Of a DNA stretch of 64,000 nucleotides, positions 46,692 to 58,639 are shown one piece after another. Positions within the stretch are counted from its first letter, which is position 1, and the number at the start of each line of letters is the position of its first letter. Position numbers and translations under genes: made by a program. Below the pieces are notes generated by a model. The model ran no database searches, had not been told where the DNA came from, and worked only from the letters and a program-made list of their open reading frames with translations. Source of the DNA: Saccopteryx bilineata (taxonomy: Eukaryota; Chordata; Mammalia; Chiroptera; Emballonuridae); NCBI RefSeq assembly GCF_036850765.1, contig NC_089491.1:128044766-128108765 (forward strand), given 5' to 3'.

Positions 46692-49407
46692 TTAACTATG
46701 TTATCATATTTGGTGATACACATGTAGAGTTTAATGTTTTAATTGAAATTTTTAGTTCTCCATTTACTGAGCTTCAAAGAAATTACTGATAATGTTAAAG
46801 TGCATTGTATATAAATGCCTCAATATAAACATAGTAGCTAAATAGAGAAGAAATAATCATTTTAATGCCTGCTAACTAAAATTCTTGCACATTTTAAATG
46901 GCATTTAATGTTGCTTAAATTATGGTGGCTATAAAGGACATATGTCCAATCTAATTAAACCTGTGTTATTTCAAAGAAAGTAAATTTATTTATATTCTCC
47001 AAACTCTTTTTGGATATGGTATCGGTAATGTTTTTAAAGTGTTTGCTTATGTTTATTTACACATTTAGAACACTATGGATAACCTTATCTATAGCACAAC
47101 AGTTAATTTAACTAAATCTATTATATTGTACATTAAATTATTTTTCCCTTCCCAGCATCATCCTTGCCTCTCCCAATTCTATATGTCCAACCATTGTTTA
47201 TAATTATGAAAGTTAATCCCAGATCTAAATTTTATTAACTGACCATGGGTATAGTTAAATTTCTACAGTAATTAAGTTAACCAGGCAGAAATTTAGCAAA
47301 GATATGGGAGGAGGAGAAGGGGTAAATATATTCACATTTAAATGGACCAAATTTACAAATCAGTAGTATTTAATGCATTTTATTCTCCCTTGACTAAAGT
47401 GGTTTATTTGCATGCATTCTCAGTGGCAGTGTCCAGGGAAACTAAGATTTTTTTTGTCATTTTGATTTAATGCAGACTTGCTCAGAAAGCTCAGCCCTGA
47501 TTCTGCATGAGAAGGACTACCAACGGACCCTAAAACGTGAGTGTTATTAATCTGTGCTATTGAATACTATTATGCTATAGAACTGAAGTAGTGATATGAC
47601 CTGCCATTTATTAAGATATGTAATGAAAGTCATTAAGTGTAATTGTACACTATAAGAAATGCAGCAAGTGAGAACTGATTCATGTTTTGTTGTCCAATTT
47701 AAAATAATTATAATAATTTATACTTTGAAGAAAAAAATACATGTGTGCTAGTCATTGAAATTCAGTTTAAAACAGTTTTATACAGTTTAAACATTCTAAT
47801 TTATTTATAGTTGACAAGATATACAAATAAAATCCCTTATAAGTAAGCATTTACATATTATTTTGTATATAATTTATTTTAAATATTTTCTATACCCAGT
47901 ATTCCATATATTTAGCATTTCAATTTTTCACTTTTTTTTCAAATAGAATGAGTAGTCTATTAAAAGTAAAAGCTTGGTTTGCCGTTCTTCTTGTTCTCTC
48001 ATTGATCTGTTTTTCAGCTAATTTATTAATTGTTGGCATCTCTTCTCTCTGTTTGTCCTCTGATAATTTGTCTTTGATAACCTTCTCTTTTGTTTTTGAA
48101 CTTTTGTTATGTCTACAACTCTGAGGTATCAGAATTGTCAAGATTAAAAGTAAAAAAATCAAGAGATACAGAGCTTACAAAAGTTAGAGAAGACATGAGG
48201 CTTCTTGTAGACTGATGAATTTCCCACTAACATATGAGATTGCACTTTATCCTATTTGCTGTCACAGTACCTGATGTAATAAGGGGATATTCACCCCCAA
48301 TAACAGATGGTGGGGGCTGTTTATTTGGTGAGAATATACCAGGGCAACATGTCATGTGGTTTATCTTTGAAAGTGAGGTTGAAACAAGCTTGCTCGGCTG
48401 CAGATAAGCGACTTAGAAGCAAACTATTCAGATGTACCTGTCACTAATCTATCCAGAGGTTTTGTGATTCATACACACTGTTCTGTGTGCGATGAAGCAT
48501 TAAATCAGTTTCCTCTGGGAGCAGGTCATAGTCAGGGGTTGTCAGATCTGTGCTGTGGGATGGTGTTCTTCAAGTCATATAACCTTTTGCTACTGAATTT
48601 CTATCAATTAGAAAACTGGTTCTTGAACGTAATATGTTAGATGATCTCTGGGAAGATTTTAACAGCAAAGAGACTAACAAAAATTAATAATTATATTCAT
48701 GTATGAGTGTTTGTAACAAAAAAATTAATCAACTGTTCTGCTGTTAGCACAGTCACTTATTCTGATAATAATTAGTTTTAGATATGTTTTCCAATAATGA
48801 CCTCTCTCTTAATGAATGCATTTTTAAATTTATTTAAAAAAAAAGATATGAACTTAAGTGTTAATTTGTACTGAAAAAGTACAGAGCTTTTTTTTTCCCC
48901 AAAGAAAGAGCTTCAGAAAATAAAGATTTTCCCCATTTGCAATATAATTGTTCTACTGTGGAAATTTCACTTTATTACTCTATATAATTTGAAAGAAAAT
49001 GGCATACCTTGGAAAACGAGACAGATACTGGTTTAAATTGAAAGGATCATAAACAGGAAGAAATGCTTACTTTCATGTAATATTGTGCTGAGGGACTTCA
49101 GTACAGATTCATATTATTTTTGGATGTGACATTTTTAGCAAATACAAAAATACCTTTTTCCTTTATTTTGTCCATGATGGGTGGGGTATGTAAAACTATA
49201 ACCTGATATCTTCTCTTTGGTTTTAAGTGCGCTCTATTTTGTATAAAATGAAGCCAATATGTGGCAATGAAGTAGTAAATAAAAGTAATCAGCAAAAACT
49301 TTCTAAAGTTTTCTTAGCATACATGACAGCAGTTTTAACTATGGGCAAATTAGCAGTAAAAATATATAGGTTTTCTCTATTTTTAAATTTAAAATCATCC
49401 CTGGTAT
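46692..49407. other. Longest stretch without obvious repeats
   Basis: AT-rich unique-looking DNA. It contains the exon-like candidate at 47476-47536 and a compositionally balanced patch at about 48170-48570 with no repeat signature, which could be conserved non-coding sequence. The 80-codon minus frame at 47920-48162 starts with a hydrophobic run (MIFLLLILTILIP) and continues with charged residues, but I recognise no family and do not call it a gene. Confidence 0.5.
47476..47536 (+). other. Exon-like candidate, 61 nt
   Basis: A T-rich tract and branch-like DNA lead to TTTGATTTAATGCAG, an acceptable splice acceptor, and 61 bases later comes a near-consensus donor AAAC|GTGAGT. Only one of the three frames is open across the interval and it reads like protein (CSESSALILHEKDYQ). 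I do not recognise the gene. Chance occurrence is quite possible in 64 kb. Confidence 0.3.
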
Positions 49408-49790
49408 TCTGTATTTCTTTTTTTTTTTTATTTTTTATTTTTTTTTTATTTATTTATTTATTTTTATAATTTTATTTTTTTAATGGGGTGACATCAATAA
49501 ATCAGGATACATATATTCAAAGATAACAAGTCCAGGTTATCTTGTCGTTCAATTATGTTGCATACCCACCACCCAAAGTCAGATTGTCCTCTGTCACCTT
49601 CTATCTTGTTTTCTTTGTGCCCCTCCCACCCCCTATCCCTCTCCCATTCCCCCCCTCCCCCCCGTAACCACCACACTCTTATCAATGTCTCTTAGTTTCA
49701 CTATTATGTCCCACCTACGTATGGAATAATACAGTTCCTGTTTTTTTCTGATTTACTTATTTCGCTTCGTATCATGTTATCAAGATCCCA

Positions 49791-52700
49791 CTATTTTGCT
49801 GTAAATGTTCCGATGTCATCATTTCTTATGGCTGAGTAGTATTCCATAGTGTATATGTGCCACATCTTCTTTATCCAGTCATCTATTGATGGGCTTTTTG
49901 GTTGTTTCCATGTCCTGGCCACTGTGAACAATGCTGCAATAAACATGGGGCTGCATGTGTCTTTACGTATCAATGTTTCTGAGTTTTGGGGATATATACC
50001 CAGTAGAGGGATTGCTGGGTCATAAGGTAGTTCTATTTTCAGTTTTTTGAGGAACCACCATACTTTCTTCCATAATGGTTGTACTACTTTACATTCCCAC
50101 CAACAGTGTATGAGGGTTCCTTTTTCTCCACAGCCTCTCCAACATTTGCTATTACCTGACTTGCTAATAACAGCTAATCGAACAGGTGTGAGGTGGTATC
50201 TCATTGCCGTTTTGATTTGCATTTCTCTAATAGCTAAAGAAGATGAGCATCTTTTCATATATCTGTTGGCCATTTGTATTTCTTCCTGGGAGAAGTGTCT
50301 ATTCATATCCTCTTCCCATTTTTTTATTGGATTGTTTGTTTGTTTGTTGTTGAGTTTTATGAGTTCTTTGTATATTTTGGATATTAGGCCCTTATCTGAG
50401 CTGTTGTTTGAAAATATCATTTCCCATTTAGTTGGCTTTCTGTTTATTTTGTTATCAGTTTCCCTTGCTGAGCAAAAACTTCTTAGTCTGATGTAGTCCC
50501 ATTCATTAATTTTTGCCTTCACTTCTCTTGCCATTGGAGTCAAATTCATAAAATGCTCTTTAAAACCCAGGTCCATGAGTTGAGTATCTATGTCTTCTTC
50601 TATGTACTTAATTGTTTCAGGTCTTATGTTTAGATCTTTGATCCATTTTGAGTTAAATTTTGTACAGGGGGAGAGACTGTAGTCCAGTTTCATTCTTTTG
50701 CATGTGGCTTTCCAGTTTTCCCAGCACCATTTATTGAAGAGGCTTTCTTTTCTCCATTGTGTGTTGTTGGCCCCTTTATCAAAAATTATTTGACTATATA
50801 TATGTGGTTTTATTTCTGGACTTTCTATTCTGTTCCATTGGTCTGAATGTCTATTTTTCTGCCAATACCATGCTGTTTTGATTGTCGTGGCCCTATAATA
50901 GAGTTTGAAGTCAGGTATTGTTATGCCCCCAGCTTCATTCTTTTTCTTTAGGATTGCTTTGGCTATTCGGGGTTTTTTATAGTTCCATATAAATCTGATG
51001 ATTTTTTGCTCTATTTCTTTAAAAAATGTCATTGGAAGTTGGATGGGAATTGCATTAAATTTGTATATTGCTTTGGGTAATATAGCCATCTTGATTATAT
51101 TTATTCTTCCTAGCCAAGAACAAGGTATATTCTTCCATCTCATTATATCTTTTTCGATTTCCCTTAACAATGGTTTATAGTTTTCATTATATAAGTCCTT
51201 TACATTCTTTGTTATGTTTATTCCTAAGTATTTTATTTTTTTTGTTGCAATCGTGAAGGGGATTATTCTTTTGAGTTCCTTCTCAGTTGTTTCATTGTTG
51301 GCATATAGAAAGGCTATTGACTTCTGTATGTTAATTTTGTATCCTGCGACCTTACTGTATTGGCTTATTGTTTCTAGTAGTCTTTTTGTGGATTCTTTGG
51401 GGTTTTCGATGTATAGGATCATATCATCTGCAAAAAGTGATACCTTTACTTCTTCTTTTCCGATATGGATGCCTTTTATTTCTTTGTCTTGTCTGATTGC
51501 TGTGGCCAGAACCTCTAGTACCACATTAAATAAGAGTGGAGAGAGTGGACAACCCTGTCTTGTTCCTGATTTAAGGGGGAAAGCCTTCAGTTTAGTGCCA
51601 TTTAATATGATGTTAGCTGATGGTTTATCATATATGGCCTTTATCATGTTGAGATATTTTCCTTCTATACCCATTTTGTTGAGAGTCTTAAACATAAAAT
51701 TGTGTTGTATTTTATCGAAAGCCTTTTCTGCGTCTATTGATAAGATCATGTGGTTTTTGTTTTTTGTTTTGTTGATATGGTGTATTACATTAACCGTTTT
51801 ACGTATGTTGAACCATCCTTGAGATTCTGGGATGAATCCCACTTGATCATGATGTATTATTTTTTTAATATGTTGTTGTATTCGATTTGCTAGTATTTTG
51901 TTTAGTATTTTAGCATCTGTATTCATTAGAGATATTGGTCTGTAGTTTTCTTTTTTTGTGCCATCCTTGCCTGGTTTTGGTATGAGGGTTATGTTGGCCT
52001 CATAAAATGTGTTTGGAAGTATTGCTTCTTCTTCAATTTTTTGGAAGACTTTGAGTAGAATAGGAACCAAGTCTTCTTTGAATGTTTGACAAAATTCGCT
52101 GGTATAGCCGTCAGGGCCTGGACTTTTATTTTTGGGGAGGTTTTTAATGGTTTTTTCTATTTCTTCTCTACTGATAGGTCTGTTTAGGCTTTCTGCTTCT
52201 TCTTGACTCAGTCTAGGAAGGTTGTATTGTTCTAGGAATTTATCCATTTCTTCTAGGTTGTTGAATTTAGTGGCATAAAGTTTTTCATAGTATTCTACAA
52301 TAATTCTTTGTATATCTACGGTGTCCGTGGTGATTTCTCCTCTTTCATTTTGTATTTTGTTTATATGATTTCTTTCTCTTTTTTCCTTGGTAAGTCTTGC
52401 CAAGGGTTTGTCAATTTTGTTGATCTTTTCAAAGAACCAGCTCCTTGTTCTATTAATTTTTTCTATAGTTTTTCTGTTCTCTAATTCATTTATTTCTGCT
52501 CTGATTTTTATTATCTCCTTTCTTCGGCTGGTTTTGGGTTGTCTTTGTTCTTCTTTTTCTAGTTCCTTAAGGTGGGAAGTTAAGTGGTTCACTTGGGCTC
52601 TCTCTTGTTTGTTCATATATGCCTGAAGCGATATGAATTTCCCTCTTATCACTGCTTTTGCTGCATCCCATAGATTCTGATATGTCGTATTGTCATTTTC

Positions 52701-53531
52701 ATTAGTCTGTATATATCTTTTGATCTCTGCACTTATTTCTTCTTTGACCCATTCATTTTTTAAAAGTATGTTGTTTAGTTTCCACATTTTTGTGGGATTT
52801 TTTTCCTCTTTTTTGCAGTTGAATTCTAGTTTCAAGGCTTTATGATCAGAAAATATGCTTGGTACAACTTCAATTTTTTTGAATTTGCTGATATTGTTTT
52901 TGTGGCCCAACATATGGTCAATTCTTGAGAATGATCCATGTACACTGGAGAAAAATGTATACTCAGTCACTTTGGGATGAAATGTCCTGTAGATGTTTAT
53001 CATATCCAGGTGCTCTAGTGTTTCGTTTAAGGCCACTATGTCTTTGTTGATTCTCTGTTTGGATGACCGATCTAGAGCCGTCAGCGGTGTATTGAGGTCT
53101 CCAAGTATGATTGTATTTTTGTCAGTTTTTGTTTTAAGATCAATAAGTAGCTGTCTTATATATTTTGGTGCTCCTTGGTTTGGTGCATATATATTAAGAA
53201 TTGTTATGTCTTCTTGATTCAGTGTCCCCTTAGCCATTATGAAATGGCCATTTTTGTCTCTAAGTACTTTTCCTGTCTTGTAGTCAGCATTATCTGATAT
53301 GAGTATTGCTACACCTGCTTTTTTTTGGATGTTATTTGCTTGGAGTATTGTTTTCCAGCCTTTCACTTTGAATTTGTTTTTATCCTTGTTACTTAGATGA
53401 GTTTCCTGTAGGCAGCATACAGTTGGATTTTCTTTTTTAATCCATTCTGCTACTCTGTGCCTTTTTATTGGTGAGTTTAATCCATTTACATTTAGTGTAA
53501 TTATTGATACTTGTGAGTTCCCTATTGCCAT
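49791..53531 (-). CDS. LINE-1 ORF2 protein, open for 1246 residues (L1-C)
   Basis: The frame begins [19 protein letters not shown] and stays open through every domain. The APE-type endonuclease spans about residues 1-240 (CCLQETHLS with the catalytic Glu near 43, [23 protein letters not shown]). Reverse transcriptase follows ([22 protein letters not shown] near residue 699), then the C-terminal CX3CX7HX4C block ([18 protein letters not shown]). The protein nicks target DNA and copies L1 RNA there. A single nonsense change (TAG at 49793-49791; L1-B has TGG for Trp) ends it after DDIGTFTAK, about 36 residues before the usual end ...GGT. The enzyme domains are otherwise uninterrupted, so catalytic activity is possible but untested. 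Its own ORF1 is broken. Confidence 0.93.
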   Translation of the reverse strand: MAIGNSQVSIITLNVNGLNSPIKRHRVAEWIKKENPTVCCLQETHLSNKDKNKFKVKGWKTILQANNIQKKAGVAILISDNADYKTGKVLRDKNGHFIMAKGTLNQEDITILNIYAPNQGAPKYIRQLLIDLKTKTDKNTIILGDLNTPLTALDRSSKQRINKDIVALNETLEHLDMINIYRTFHPKVTEYTFFSSVHGSFSRIDHMLGHKNNISKFKKIEVVPSIFSDHKALKLEFNCKKEEKNPTKMWKLNNILLKNEWVKEEISAEIKRYIQTNENDNTTYQNLWDAAKAVIRGKFISLQAYMNKQERAQVNHLTSHLKELEKEEQRQPKTSRRKEIIKIRAEINELENRKTIEKINRTRSWFFEKINKIDKPLARLTKEKRERNHINKIQNERGEITTDTVDIQRIIVEYYEKLYATKFNNLEEMDKFLEQYNLPRLSQEEAESLNRPISREEIEKTIKNLPKNKSPGPDGYTSEFCQTFKEDLVPILLKVFQKIEEEAILPNTFYEANITLIPKPGKDGTKKENYRPISLMNTDAKILNKILANRIQQHIKKIIHHDQVGFIPESQGWFNIRKTVNVIHHINKTKNKNHMILSIDAEKAFDKIQHNFMFKTLNKMGIEGKYLNMIKAIYDKPSANIILNGTKLKAFPLKSGTRQGCPLSPLLFNVVLEVLATAIRQDKEIKGIHIGKEEVKVSLFADDMILYIENPKESTKRLLETISQYSKVAGYKINIQKSIAFLYANNETTEKELKRIIPFTIATKKIKYLGINITKNVKDLYNENYKPLLREIEKDIMRWKNIPCSWLGRINIIKMAILPKAIYKFNAIPIQLPMTFFKEIEQKIIRFIWNYKKPRIAKAILKKKNEAGGITIPDFKLYYRATTIKTAWYWQKNRHSDQWNRIESPEIKPHIYSQIIFDKGANNTQWRKESLFNKWCWENWKATCKRMKLDYSLSPCTKFNSKWIKDLNIRPETIKYIEEDIDTQLMDLGFKEHFMNLTPMAREVKAKINEWDYIRLRSFCSARETDNKINRKPTKWEMIFSNNSSDKGLISKIYKELIKLNNKQTNNPIKKWEEDMNRHFSQEEIQMANRYMKRCSSSLAIREMQIKTAMRYHLTPVRLAVISKSGNSKCWRGCGEKGTLIHCWWECKVVQPLWKKVWWFLKKLKIELPYDPAIPLLGIYPQNSETLIRKDTCSPMFIAALFTVARTWKQPKSPSIDDWIKKMWHIYTMEYYSAIRNDDIGTFTAK

Positions 53532-53757
53532 TTTATATCTTGCTTTCTGTTAGTTTTGTGTCTTGTTTGATTCTTCTCTTTCGTTTTTCTATCTTTTGTT
53601 TTTATTTGGTTGTATTCCATACATCTTTCCTCTGTTGCTATCTTTTTTATCTCATGTGCTTCTGTGGTGGTTTTTTCAATGGTGGTTACCTTTGAGTAAT
53701 GAAAAGGGTCCCTACCCTGTTCATTGTAGCGAACTATTTTGTGAGTACTTTTGCACT

Positions 53758-54856
53758 TCATCGTCCTTTGCTACTGTTAATCTCCGTCTTCTCCCCCTCT
53801 TTCTTTTTGTTGTTGTCACAGTTTAAATTTGGTTTTATTGTGTTCTTCTTGGAGCTTTTACTTGTGGCTCTGTTTTTTTTTTGTTCTTTGTATCTGATTG
53901 GAGAACCCCCCTTTAGTAATTCCTGGAGTGGGGGTTTTCTGATGATAAATTCCCTCATCTTTTCTGTATCTGTGAATGTATTTATTTCTCCTTCGTATTT
54001 GAAGGATAGCTTTGATGGGTATAGTATTCGTGGCTGAAAGTTCCTCTCTTTCAGGACTTTAAATATTGGGGTCCACTCTCTTCTAGCTTGTAGAGTTTCT
54101 GCTGAGAAATCTGATGATAATCTAATGGGCCTTCCTTTATATGTTGTATTCTTCTTTTCCCTGGCTGCCTTGAGAATTTTTTCTTTGCTGTTGGTTTGTG
54201 TCAATTTCATTATGATATGCCTTGGAGTAGGTTTGTTGGGGTTAAGAAAACTTGGAGTTCTGTTTGCTTCTTGAACTTGAGGCTTTAGTTCTTTCCACAG
54301 GCTTGGGAAGTTCTCATCAATTATTTGTTTAAGTATGTTCTCCATTCCATTTTCTCTCTCTTCTCCCTCTGATATACCTATTATTCTTATGTTATTCTTT
54401 TTGATGGAGTCAGATAATTCTTGTAGGGCTATCTCATTTTTTTTAATTTTTGAGTCTCTTTCTTCTTCTCTCTGTTGTGCCTCAAGTTTGCTTGTCTTCT
54501 ATTTCACTAATCCTCTCTTCTATCTGACCTGTTCTATTAGCTAAGCTTGTTACTTCGTTTTTCAGCTCGTGAATTGAGTTTTTCATCTCTGTTTGATTTG
54601 TTTTTATAGTTTCAATTTCCTTGGACATATATTCTTTGTGTTCATGGAGTTGTTTTCTGATTTCCCTATATTGCCTTTCTGTGTTTTCTTGTATATCTTG
54701 GAGGATTTTTAGGATTTCTATCTTGAATTCTCTGTCATTTAGCTCCAAGGTTTCCAATATATTAAATTTTTTCTCCATAGATTTTTCCTCATCTAGCTGT
54801 GTTACCTCTCTTTCTTTTGTATCCATGATATTCGATTTTCTCTTCCTTAATGGCAT
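53758..54856 (-). pseudogene. L1-C ORF1, frameshifted
   Basis: The gene starts MPLRKRKSNIMDTKEREV at 54856 and follows the L1-B protein through the coiled coil to EIEDKQ. There an extra base (about 54487-54492; ACAAGCAAACTTGAGG against ACAAACAACTTGAGG in L1-B) shifts the frame. The remaining domain is open in another frame (54345-53758, MENILKQIIDENFPSLWK onward). A second extra A near 53925-53930 replaces the normal end by a longer, lysine- and asparagine-rich tail (NTIKPNLNCDNNKKKEGEK). The product cannot be a complete ORF1p. Confidence 0.9.
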
Positions 54857-56279
54857 CTGAGGGTGGTTTTGTTGATAGTATTAATGAGATTTAATAAAGA
54901 ATAAAAAATTAAAAAAAAATAAAAAAATAACAAATCGAAAAAAGTTGTTTTTTTTAAAAAAATTAATAATGAAATAAAGAAAAATAAAATAAAATAAAAA
55001 TTTTTAAAAAAGGAAATTATTCCCCCCCTCTTTTTTTCCTCTCCTCTCCTCTCCCATCTTTCTTGAGAAAATCTTGTGGTGGACTGTGAGTTATAACAAA
55101 CAATGCCTGTGATGGAGGGCCTGAATTGGGGAAAAGTAATAAAGGGGCAAAAAAGAGAGAAAGAAAAAAAAAAAAAAAAAATGAAAAAAAAAAAAAAAGA
55201 GAAAAGAAAAAAAAAAGAGCGTATGGACCCACAAAAAGCAAATAAGGAAAAAAATTTGGGTCAAGAATAAAATGATTTGCTTTTAGGTGTTGGTTTTCTA
55301 AGAGTTATGATGAGAGGAATAAGAGGAAAATGGAAAAATGGGGGGACAAATTAAAAACTTACTATTGTATTTAGTGGAACAAGAACTAGATAATATGGAG
55401 AGCCAGGGATGGGAGCACTGGTAGTGAGTTAAAAAGGTGAAGTAAAAACCCCCCAAAATGCCACAAACATAGGTTTGAGTCCCAGATAAGATAATTTGTT
55501 TGTTATTGAGGTTTGAATGAGAGGAGATGTAAAGGGGAAAGGAAGAAACTAATATAGAGGGAGAAAAGAAAGAGAGAGAGAGAAAAAAAGAGGGAACCAC
55601 TAAAAGAAGAAAAAAGAAAGGAGAGAGAGAGAGAGAGTTAAGGGTTTTGGAGTGCAACCCTCATAGAGAGAAAGGAAGAGAAGAGAAATGATAATGGGAG
55701 ATGTAACACTTATGGGTAGTGTAGTTCAAGGAGAGGAGAGAGTAAGACCGGTAGAGAGTTAATCGGCCAAATTGGAGGAGGAAAAAAAAGTCTCAAGAAT
55801 GAAGATAAGAGAAACAAACGAACAAATATAATAAAATGGGATAGGTTATAAAGTCTGCAGATTATTCTTGATTTTGAGAGGTTATCTTCTTGCTTTTTCT
55901 TTTCTCTCCCTCTTCCTGGTCGGTGACTCTGTACCCCAGGTTCTGCCCCTTTGGCACGCTCAGGTAGAGGTTTGCAGTTGATAAGTCTCTATGGCAATGT
56001 CATGTATTGTGCTTTATTCTCGTTGGGAGTCGAGGCTCATTAGCATTTATAGGCTCCGACAGTGAGAGAGTCCGTGTTCCTGGAGCCTTTCTCCTAGTCT
56101 TTCCTTCCTCAATTAGTAGCCTGATAGTCCAGGTATGGGGTTGCTGCTGCCTCTGCCTGGATAGTAAGAGGCTCAAATTGCTGGCAACTCCCCACTCTAT
56201 TTCCACTCAGCACAGGGCTCTGGGTAAGGCTCAGTCAGTCAGAGCTGCTAGCATAATAAGGCGGGCTTTCCGCCCACTC

Positions 56280-56879
56280 GAAGACCTCTGGCTCTGCCAC
56301 TCTATCCGGTAACACAAGCGGGCGCCCACTTCCGGGGCGCTTGGAGGAAACTCTCACTCACTGTCTGCAACCAGGATATCCGGCCAGCAGTCTCACGCTC
56401 TGAGTGAAACCCCCAACCGCAGGGAAAAGTTGTAGCGTTGGAATTGAGTCTCGCTCCGTCCCCGTGTGCGGTTTTTGCAAGGCGCTGGGGCGGCCCGAGA
56501 TTCCGCTTTGGCCCACACAAAGGCCCCTGACTCTGCCCCTCTCTGCGATAACACGGGCGCGCACTGCCGAGGCACTCGGAGGAATCGCTCACTCCTTATC
56601 TGCGCGCGCAAACCAGGATATGAGGCCGGCTGCGGTTCCCTCTGAGTGAAACAGCCTCCAGCACGGAAAATCTCCACCGTTGGGATTAGTTCTCACTCCC
56701 TCCCGTGCGTGGCTTTCCCAGGGTGCTGGGGCTGCCCAGAGACTCTGCCCTCAGCCCACAGAAAGGCCTCTGACCCTGCCTCTCCGTGGGGCAACACGGG
56801 CACCCACTTCCGCGGCTTAGGAAGAAATCTCTCTTCCACTAACTGCGCACCGACCAGGAGACCGGGTAAAATGGCCGCT
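56280..56879 (-). repeat. Tandem GC-rich monomers in the L1-C 5' UTR (about 240 bp each)
   Basis: Two and a half head-to-tail units are visible on the plus strand: 56280-56519, 56520-56760 and a partial one at 56761-56879. Each has the order GACCTCTGGCTCTGCC / GGCCCCTGACTCTGCC / GGCCTCTGACCCTGCC, then TAACACGGGCG-like, CTCACTCACTGTCTGC-like, AACCAGGATAT, CTCTGAGTGAAAC, CGTTGGRATT, and GGCGCTGGGG-GCCC. CpGs are frequent. Tandem monomers with promoter activity are well known from mouse L1; here the role is inferred from position and composition. L1-A and L1-B lack these units. Confidence 0.85.
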
Positions 56880-57199
56880 CCGCTTGTCTTTCTTTGTTTG
56901 GGTTTGGCGCGAGTGTTAGCTTGTATTGCCGGGTTGCCACAGGATCAGATTTTCCTCGGCTTGGATCTCTGAGCCACAGCCTGGTTCGGCCGTTTTTGCT
57001 GCGGGGGCCTGGATCTATTCACCCCCTTTGCCTGCCTCAGTTTCTATATTCACAGTTACCAGAGAAAGCCGCCCTGTTTAGGTTAGTGAGGAAGGCGGAG
57101 CATTTCTTACTCCCTATTTCCTTCGGGGTTTGGTTATATATTTAGCCAATTTTTCACTCAATCATACCTTTGGGTGTATTGCGAAGAATCTGGAAGCTC

Positions 57200-57298
57200 C
57201 AAGTATAGGTTTTTCTGTTTCTGGTTGAAGATCTTGTTGAGTTTTGGGGGAGATTTATCGGTATCGCTTCCTACTCCGCCATTACTCTGACGTCATCC
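57200..57298 (-). promoter_or_regulatory. L1-C 5' start with CRE-like and YY1-like motifs
   Basis: On the minus strand the element starts GGATGACGTCAGAGTAATGG. TGACGTCA (57288-57295) is a palindromic CRE-like site and ATGGCG (57282-57277) is a YY1-type core. L1-B has the same pair at nearly the same distance from its first base. A promoter role is inferred. Confidence 0.6.
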
Positions 57299-57308
57299 TC
57301 TGTATTTC

Positions 57309-58639
57309 AATGCAAAACAAGCTTGATCATTTCATGAAGTAGCAAAGGGAAACCCATCCAAGTGGATTAAAATGAAGACTTTACGCTGTACTCATTTTTC
57401 TCTTTTTTTTATTTTTCCAGTTGTGAAAATATTTATTATTTAGCATAAAGTAGAATTTTCTTATTAATGCATTAAACCGTACTTATGGTGGTACTATGAG
57501 AACATATTAGATCACTTGTGTAGAATTTACTATATTTAAATAATATATTTTTCACATTTTCCAATCCTTAAATTAGACTACAACCTTAAAACCTTGTACT
57601 GTCTTTTAATAAAGAAAAGTATGAAATAAATATATTTTATAATATTATATTAGGGTTTCTAAGTGTTTTGGCAAGTGTTTCTTTGTAAGAACAATAACAA
57701 CAAAAAACACAATTATTTTAGTTCATAAAAATAAGAAAACAATATCATGATACCATACTGGTAATTAAGCATATTTCTGTCCTCTTCTCTCTATTTTATT
57801 TTTATAGAGAATAAAAATGTCTAAACTTTGAATTTTTCATAAGTTTATAAAAAACCTATTATATACCTCACTATAAAATAGTCTTCTCTTTTTGGGAAAA
57901 TCATTTTTTTAAAGGACTAATTTGATGTTATTTTTATAGTAATTCAAATAAGGAACCATTTTGTTAGAGACATTTAAAGATTTTAACAAGTATTTTGTTG
58001 CTTAGAATATAACGGTATTTTTACACTTCTCTTATGAATTTTCCTCTGTTCTGTACATGCATAAATCCCTACCTTTCAGAGTATGCTTAAATAACTCAAA
58101 TGCCACCTCTTCAAAAACTTTTCTAACCAGCCAATGTAGCCATTATCTCTTACAGAAATTTGACCTCATAGCATTTACCATAATTCTTAAGCATTTTATC
58201 CATACTATATATATATATGTATATACGTATATATAAAGAATTACCTGTTAATTTTTGTGTCACTTCTACAAAACTTAAGCACAATATCCAGTGCCCATCA
58301 TAGTCCCTGAAATATAATAGTCAATATGATTTATTGAGTAAGTGAAATCAGATCATTTTATTCCATAAATAAAAACATAAAAAAATATATTGTATATATT
58401 AAATACACAGTACTGAATGTTATATAATTACCAGTTTATTTAACAAAATGATTACAAATACATTATATATAAATAGAGAAGTGAGTAACCTTCAAACTTC
58501 AGTAGGTTCTTTACTACACAACTAAAGCCTACCAAAACTTACTGGATGTTACATGGCATAGAATATATAATTAATATTGCCTAAGTAATTATAAATTTTT
58601 CTATGGATATTTTTTCAACAGTTAAAAGAAAAACAAAAT
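57309..58639. other. AT-rich stretch without a gene
   Basis: AT-rich DNA with no protein-like frame. A diverged L2 fossil covers about 58020-58350 (separate entry). Confidence 0.55.
58020..58350 (+). repeat. LINE-2 (L2) fossil with a TA-repeat inside
   Basis: AAATGCCACCTCTTCAAAAAC, ATAGCATTTACCATAATTC, a TA-rich run at about 58204-58235, then CAATATCCAGTGCCCATCATAG and TTTATTGAGTAAGTG follow the L2 3' region in order. Strongly diverged. Confidence 0.6.

Larger units (their letters stand above)
49418..57298 (-). mobile_element. LINE-1 copy C, full length
   Basis: A complete antisense L1 flanked by the perfect 10-bp duplication TCTGTATTTC (49408-49417 and 57299-57308). Reading the minus strand: start GGATGACGTCAGAGTAATGG at 57298, a 2.44-kb 5' UTR with tandem GC-rich units (56280-56879) and a pyrimidine-rich part (55860-54890), a frameshifted ORF1, an ORF2 open for 1246 codons, a G-rich 3' UTR and an A-rich tail with TAAA units. 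Its proteins are close to those of L1-B but the 5' UTR middle is unrelated. Confidence 0.95.

Noticed and set aside
47920..48162. 80-codon minus-strand frame with a signal-like N-terminus
   Set aside because: No family recognised, no splice or promoter context, and hydrophobic starts are common in AT-rich DNA.
51214..51822. 202-codon plus-strand frame
   Set aside because: It is the antisense shadow of L1-C ORF2. An equivalent shadow exists opposite L1-B ORF2.
56302..56972. Several open frames on both strands in a CpG-rich stretch, resembling a host CpG-island first exon
   Set aside because: The stretch is the tandem-unit 5' UTR of L1-C, inside its target duplications.
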